NCBI GenBank assembly: GCA_900543805.1
Contig: UQTE01000009.1
Span: forward strand, 24,684 to 88,683
DNA: 64,000 nucleotides
Origin: an uncultured Sutterella sp.
GTDB lineage: Bacteria > Pseudomonadota > Gammaproteobacteria > Burkholderiales > Burkholderiaceae_F
Reading direction: 5' to 3'
Below, in pieces: positions 60,729 to 64,000 of this stretch. Position 1 is the stretch's first letter. Every line of letters begins with the position of its first letter. A program made the position numbers and the translations under genes. The notes under the pieces were generated by a model. It saw only the letters and a program-made list of their open reading frames with translations, was not told where the DNA came from and did not search any database.

Positions 60729-61646
60729 ATGCGCAGATCCAAGATTTACACCGCCCTGCCGGCGCTTGCCGCCCTCCTGCTCGCAGGCTGCTCCACGGTG
60801 GACACGACGTCCGTCCCCATGGTCGACCGTTCGAGCTACGACAAGGACACGGCCGCTCCGATTCTCACGAGCACGGCCGACGGCACGGGATCGATGACGC
60901 TTCTTACTCCGGGTACCGTCAAGGATTCCGGACGCGTTCACACGGTTGCGCCGGGCGACACGCTCTACAACATCTCGCTTCGCTACGGGTTTGAGCCGCA
61001 GGCGCTCGCCACGCTCAACGCAGTGAGCGATCCGACGACCCTTCGCATCGGTCAGACGCTTCGCCTCCCCGTCTCAACGAAGGCCCCCGTCACGACCGCG
61101 AATCCGGCCGTCCGCGTCTCGCGCATCACCGATCTTTCGACGAACACCCCCGAGCCCGCCACGACCGAGCCTGACCCCGAAGAAACCAAGACGGCCGCCG
61201 CTCCGGTCACGAGTGACGCCGCTTCCGAAACAAAGCCCGCCGCCAAGGAAGAGCCCGCGCCGCAGCCGCCCAAGACGGTTCCCGGCACGCGCATGATCTG
61301 GCCCGCCAACGGGAAGATCCTCTCGGGCTTTGCCGCCAACGGCAAGGGCCTTGACATCGGCGGCGTCGAAGGCGACCTCGTCGTCGCCGCGGGCGCCGGC
61401 ACCGTTCTCTTCGTCGGCGAAAACGTAAAGGGCTACGGCAACCTCGTCATCATCAAGCACAGCGACAGCGTCGTGACGGCCTACGGTCACAACCGCAAGA
61501 TCGTCGTCAAGACGAACGACCGCGTGAAGGCCGGCCAGAAGATCGCCGAAATGGGTTCCTTCAACGGCGTCCCGCAGGTCCGCTTTGAAGTGCGTCTGCG
61601 CGGCAAGGCCGTGAATCCCGCCGAGTACCTCCCGGCGCGCCGCTGA
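60729..61646 (+). CDS. nlpD: NlpD-like lipoprotein with LysM and degenerate LytM (M23) domain
   Basis: The 305-residue protein has a lipoprotein signal ending LAGC (Cys21), a LysM domain (about 73-120; VHTVAPGDTLYNISLRYGFEPQALATLN), a Pro/Thr/Ala/Glu-rich linker (about 130-185) and a C-terminal M23/LytM domain. The zinc ligands of active M23 peptidases are not all kept: the first His is missing in the GKGLDIGG segment and the last H-x-H position reads VRFEVRL, so it is most likely an amidase activator like NlpD/EnvC rather than an enzyme. 22 bases after surE. Confidence 0.93.
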   Translation: MRRSKIYTALPALAALLLAGCSTVDTTSVPMVDRSSYDKDTAAPILTSTADGTGSMTLLTPGTVKDSGRVHTVAPGDTLYNISLRYGFEPQALATLNAVSDPTTLRIGQTLRLPVSTKAPVTTANPAVRVSRITDLSTNTPEPATTEPDPEETKTAAAPVTSDAASETKPAAKEEPAPQPPKTVPGTRMIWPANGKILSGFAANGKGLDIGGVEGDLVVAAGAGTVLFVGENVKGYGNLVIIKHSDSVVTAYGHNRKIVVKTNDRVKAGQKIAEMGSFNGVPQVRFEVRLRGKAVNPAEYLPARR

Positions 61647-61694
61647 GAACTCTTGCGTGAACGTCCTCTGGACGTTCGTGAGGCAGAAAAGACA

Positions 61695-61731
61695 AGATCC
61701 CGGTTCCGACAACGAGCCGGGATCTTTCTTT
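61695..61731 (+). terminator. Intrinsic terminator after nlpD
   Basis: AGATCCCGG pairs with CCGGGATCT, followed by TTCTTTA. It ends the surE-nlpD unit and faces the convergent acetyltransferase gene. Confidence 0.88.
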
Positions 61732-61742
61732 ACGGGCCTCCT

Positions 61743-62186
61743 TCAGAGCTTTCGCTCGAGGACGATCATGTCGACGAGCAAAACGCCGCCGTCCACGATC
61801 GGTTTTTCGTAGTTGTCCGCGAAGAACCGCGGAATGCGGCCGACGCGCACGAAGCCGCGCTTCTCGTAGAAGGGAAGCGTCGCGGGGCTCTCCCCGGTGC
61901 CGACGCGCAGGGTGGAAAAGCGGTCTTTGTACTTTTCGGCAACGAACTCGATCAGCGCGCTCGCGTAGCCTTTGCCCTGCTCGGACGGAAGGGTGGCCAA
62001 GTTCTTGATTTCGAGAACACCCCCGCCCTCGTCCGTCACGACGCATTCGCTCTTGACGCCGCCGTCGTCCACCACGTACATCTCGCCGCGGTCGAGATAG
62101 CGGTCGATCATGCGCTCCTCTTCGTCGGCAAGGAGAAGAAGCAGCAGAAACTTCCTTTTGTCTGCGGTTACTTTCCGAATTTCCAT
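61743..62186 (-). CDS. GNAT family N-acetyltransferase
   Basis: The 147-residue protein starts at the ATG at 62186. The core strand VLEIKNLATLPSEQGKGYASALIEFVAEKY contains the acetyl-CoA loop Q-G-K-G-Y-A, and ATLPFYEKRGFVRVGRIPRFF is the C-terminal GNAT segment. The upstream frame is open but without coding character. Small soluble acetyltransferase of unknown substrate. Confidence 0.85.
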   Translation of the reverse strand: MEIRKVTADKRKFLLLLLLADEEERMIDRYLDRGEMYVVDDGGVKSECVVTDEGGGVLEIKNLATLPSEQGKGYASALIEFVAEKYKDRFSTLRVGTGESPATLPFYEKRGFVRVGRIPRFFADNYEKPIVDGGVLLVDMIVLERKL

Positions 62187-62267
62187 GGCGCAGGACCTTG
62201 CGGGAGGATTAACAGAACGTTCGCGTTGGGAGCGCCCCCAATGCGAACCCACTATCTTTCGAAGATC

Positions 62268-62387
62268 TTACAGAACTTTGTATCGCCATCTGAACTGAAC
62301 GATCCTCAGAGTATTGAGCATGGTGCAAGTCTGACGCTCCGTCTTCGGGAAAATCGTGTTGAGCGTCTCCGCCAAGTTGAAAGCCGA
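62268..62387 (-). pseudogene. Remnant of IS256-family (Mutator) transposase
   Basis: The reading frame contains a 39-codon stretch with AETLNTIFPKTERQTCTML and NTLRIVQFRWRYKV, which matches the conserved IS256-family segment with IFPKTE-x-Q-x-C-I-x-H followed by I-R-N-(S/T)-L-(K/R)-x-V-S. The catalytic context before and after it is missing and a stop follows, so this is a fragment. It marks the junction to the AT-richer final 1.8 kb. Recognition is from memory of the family pattern. Confidence 0.5.
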
Positions 62388-62468
62388 GCATAGGGATGAG
62401 CTGCGTGTCTCTCTAGGGCAGTAGGAAACAAGAGAAAATATTGTGTAGAATCCTAGACGCGACCCTTT

Positions 62469-62490
62469 ATGCAACTGCGTCCAGTTGCAT
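62469..62490. promoter_or_regulatory. Inverted repeat, probable operator of the hicAB operon
   Basis: ATGCAACTG and CAGTTGCAT are exact complements with a 4-base spacer, 29 bases upstream of the hicA start. HicB antitoxins with a ribbon-helix-helix domain repress their own operon by binding such palindromes. Confidence 0.65.
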
Positions 62491-62518
62491 TAAATTGTCA
62501 CAGAGTAGATAATTACAT

Positions 62519-62775
62519 ATGACCAAGGCGGAAAAACTTTTGATAAGTTTCTAAGGGTTCCCGAGCCGAGAGACCTAACGTGGGATGAACTTTGCTCGAT
62601 CATGAGGCATTTTGGTTTCTTCTGGGAAAATCCTTCTGGAGGTTCTCACGGATTATTTCGGAATAAGGAAGGCATTGTTATTAAACCGGCAGCGAGACCT
62701 CATCCTAACCCTGCCGTGAAGGTATACCAAATCAGAGCCTACAAGGCCAAACTTAAGGAGCTCAAGTTGCTATGA
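62519..62775 (+). pseudogene. hicA: hicA toxin gene with a one-base frameshift
   Basis: The ATG at 62519 opens MTKAEKLL, the usual HicA start, then meets a TAA at 62552. Reading on one frame over from 62542 gives DKFLRVPEPRDLTWDELCS and IMRHFGFFWENPSGGSHGLF through to a TGA at 62773. This is a complete HicA fold (about 85 residues) with the G-G-S-H segment carrying the catalytic His, followed by ARPHPNPAVKVYQIRA. One G is missing in TTG-ATAAG. It is either a genuine inactivation or an assembly error; no ATG exists in the second frame. The stop overlaps the hicB start (ATGA). Confidence 0.85.
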
Positions 62776-63242
62776 GTGCTTTTTTTGAATATCGCGGGTA
62801 TAAGGGACAAATTAATTTCAGTAAAGAAGACGGGTGCTTCTTTGGACAAATCTCCGACATTCCCGATTTGATTTTGTACGAAGGTGACTCTCTCGAACAG
62901 TTAGAAGAGTCCTTCCAGGAAGCCGTCGACGATTACATTGACAATGCCGCCATTGAAAATCGAAAAGCACACAAACCTTTTTCCGGCACATTAAACGTAC
63001 GACTCGGAAAAAATTTGCACGCAGACCTTGCCAAAATCGCCGAAAACAAAGGCAAAACAATAAATGCCATTATCAAGGAATTTTGTTCCAAAGAGGCTCA
63101 AATCTATAAAAATGGAACTCGTTTCTACAAGTTTCCATCAATGTCCGTTCATGAGGGTCTCACCATGCCAAGCGACCCTCCCTTAAATACTCTACGGGTG
63201 CGTCATGAACACCAATACATCGTTGCCAAACCCCGTCCGTGA
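62772..63242 (+). CDS. hicB: HicB-type antitoxin with C-terminal extension
   Basis: The 156-residue protein has the HicB partial RNase H-like fold (residues 3-60; GYKGQINFSKEDGCFFGQI, DLILYEGDSLEQLEESFQEAVDDY) and a ribbon-helix-helix DNA-binding domain (about 72-108; GTLNVRLGKNLHADLAKIAENKGKTINAIIKEF). A further 48 residues follow (109-156), rich in aromatic, Pro and His residues, which standard HicB lacks. It should neutralise HicA and repress the operon. The tail could be a chaperone-dependence element (see findings). The end overlaps the next gene by 38 bases. Confidence 0.9.
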   Translation: MSAFFEYRGYKGQINFSKEDGCFFGQISDIPDLILYEGDSLEQLEESFQEAVDDYIDNAAIENRKAHKPFSGTLNVRLGKNLHADLAKIAENKGKTINAIIKEFCSKEAQIYKNGTRFYKFPSMSVHEGLTMPSDPPLNTLRVRHEHQYIVAKPRP

Positions 63243-63609
63243 AGACGGTCTTGTCTTAGACTCAATTTACATTGCCGATAGATCTGACCTCCCCTCTTAC
63301 AGTCATTATTATCCGGAAGTCACGCTAAATTTAGCTCTTACCGAAGATTTGCTGACACTCATTGTCTCTATTGACATCTGCGTTCGAACAAGCCCCCGGG
63401 AAGGAACAGTTATTGCCAGACTATCATCGCACTGTGCTTACAAATTTAGCAACGAGTTAGACCCATCAATTACATCTTCAAGTATTGCCTCAGAAAGATA
63501 CGGACTGCCTCTCTATCAAAGAAGCGCACAAATTCTCGAGCAATTATTCCAATTAATGTTAACCCACATCTCTCTCCCGATATCAATTTTTCCAACAAAA
63601 ATCTCGTAA
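63205..63609 (+). CDS. Hypothetical protein overlapping hicB, possible SecB-like chaperone
   Basis: The 134-residue protein is rich in beta strand: LVLDSIYIADRSDL, EVTLNLALTEDLLTLIVSIDICVRT, then GTVIARLSSHCAYKFSNEL, a helix with RSAQILEQLFQLML, and a final LPISIF. The order of paired strands, a long helix near the C-terminus and an L-P-x-x-x-F ending resemble SecB/SecB-like chaperones, but similarity is weak. It overlaps the hicB coding region, so it is part of the same operon, as SecB-like genes are in toxin-antitoxin-chaperone systems. Confidence 0.55.
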   Translation: MNTNTSLPNPVREDGLVLDSIYIADRSDLPSYSHYYPEVTLNLALTEDLLTLIVSIDICVRTSPREGTVIARLSSHCAYKFSNELDPSITSSSIASERYGLPLYQRSAQILEQLFQLMLTHISLPISIFPTKIS

Positions 63610-63724
63610 GATCTTATTTTTAATTACAAGGGAATACCAAAAATCATTCAACGCAAAGTGCCACGTTTTTCTGCCCATTTGGAACATTTCCCTTATGGCA
63701 TCTTTTGCGACACGCTGCGGTACG

Positions 63725-63976
63725 TCAATAACCCCTGTCTAAAGACAGAGGCTTGATAGCCATTGTGGCCTTCGAGCCTTGATTGACTAGCCTCAGTCCG
63801 CCGTAACGGACTACGTTGGTTGGGAATGTATAGGCACCGCGGGATGTAGATCCTAGTCCCGCGCAATGCGGCCGAGGGTTAAAAGCTCTGAGAGGTAGGA
63901 GCGGTGCCCCAGGCGAAAACCCCTTTCAACATTGGCGAAGGATCTTTACCGGTCAATAGACCGCGAGGAAACTAAC
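63725..63976 (+). ncRNA. HEARO / omega RNA scaffold of an IscB element
   Basis: A structured non-coding segment lies directly upstream of an IscB-like start. Hairpins: CTGTC/GACAG (63735-63748), AGTCCG/CGGACT (63795-63812), GGAT/ATCC (63842-63853), CCGC/GCGG (63859-63871), and a long-range stem GGCACCGC/GCGGTGCC (63833-63840 with 63901-63908) enclosing the central hairpins. The spacing and conserved blocks such as GAATGTATAGGCACC, GGATGTAGATCCTAG and TTTCAACATTGG match my memory of HEARO RNAs. Its 5' boundary, where the guide begins, is uncertain (about 63690-63733). Confidence 0.85.
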
Positions 63977-64000
63977 TTGAGAGTATATGTTTTGAACAAA
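63977..64000 (+). CDS. iscB: First codons of an IscB-type RNA-guided nuclease gene, cut by window end
   Basis: A TTG at 63977 opens eight codons to the last base, encoding (f)M-R-V-Y-V-L-N-K. IscB proteins start with this pattern (M-x-V-x-V-L-(D/N/S)-K/x), the beginning of the PLMP domain. The start lies right at the end of the omega RNA scaffold, where iscB always is. Only eight codons are visible, so whether the gene is intact cannot be judged. Confidence 0.72.

Overview
The window is GC-rich, densely coded proteobacterial DNA. Close operon packing, a Bordetella-like type III secretion layout, a tetraheme/flavoprotein respiratory pair, a Mo-bisPGD oxidoreductase with an NrfD-type anchor, and no sugar catabolism suggest a betaproteobacterium of the Burkholderiales, possibly Sutterellaceae. 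The taxonomic placement is inference from gene content; no marker gene is present.

Positions 1-22.5 kb hold a type III secretion (T3SS) locus of the Ysc/Bsc family in two divergent operons. The minus-strand operon starts near 10.6 kb and leaves the window at position 1. In transcription order it encodes a YscB-like chaperone, SctC, SctD, a YscE-like protein, SctF, a YscG-like chaperone, SctI, SctJ, SctK, SctL, SctN, SctO, SctP and SctQ (cut by the edge; sctR-U presumably follow outside). The plus-strand operon (10.96-22.48 kb) encodes an LcrG/SseA-position protein, a short EspA/Bsp22-like tip or filament protein, two tandem LcrH/SycD-type chaperones, two pore translocators, a 1086-residue protein with an ABC1/UbiB-type kinase fold (the best effector candidate here), the gatekeeper SctW, a SycN-like chaperone, SctX, SctY and SctV. 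Next to it lie a membrane SpoIIE-type phosphatase and an ABC-type binding protein, recalling the BtrU-type control of the Bordetella T3SS.

Positions 25.8-45.3 kb are metabolic. They hold a small three-repeat zinc-ribbon-like protein, a three-subunit molybdopterin oxidoreductase, a peptide ABC transporter operon with an embedded M20 amidohydrolase, a MATE exporter, a degenerate AAA/DUF4143 protein, an exported TenA-like protein, an AGCS symporter, an AbgA-like hydrolase and HU. The peptide operon is preceded by what reads as a complete trp-type attenuator: a 32-codon leader peptide with tandem Trp codons, mutually exclusive hairpins and a terminator.

Positions 45.9-62.2 kb hold acetyltransferases, a hybrid histidine kinase with a small partner gene, an S66 peptidase, an N-terminally extended TadA, two tandem Crp-like regulators divergent from a flavoprotein reductase/tetraheme cytochrome pair, a porin, a C69 dipeptidase, an AAC(6')-like acetyltransferase, SurE and a NlpD-like lipoprotein.

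The last 1.8 kb is AT-richer and mobile in character. It has an IS256-type transposase remnant, a frameshifted hicA, a HicB antitoxin with an unusual C-terminal tail and a third gene that may be a SecB-like chaperone (a possible toxin-antitoxin-chaperone module). The window ends in a HEARO/omega RNA scaffold followed by the first eight codons of an IscB-type RNA-guided nuclease gene.
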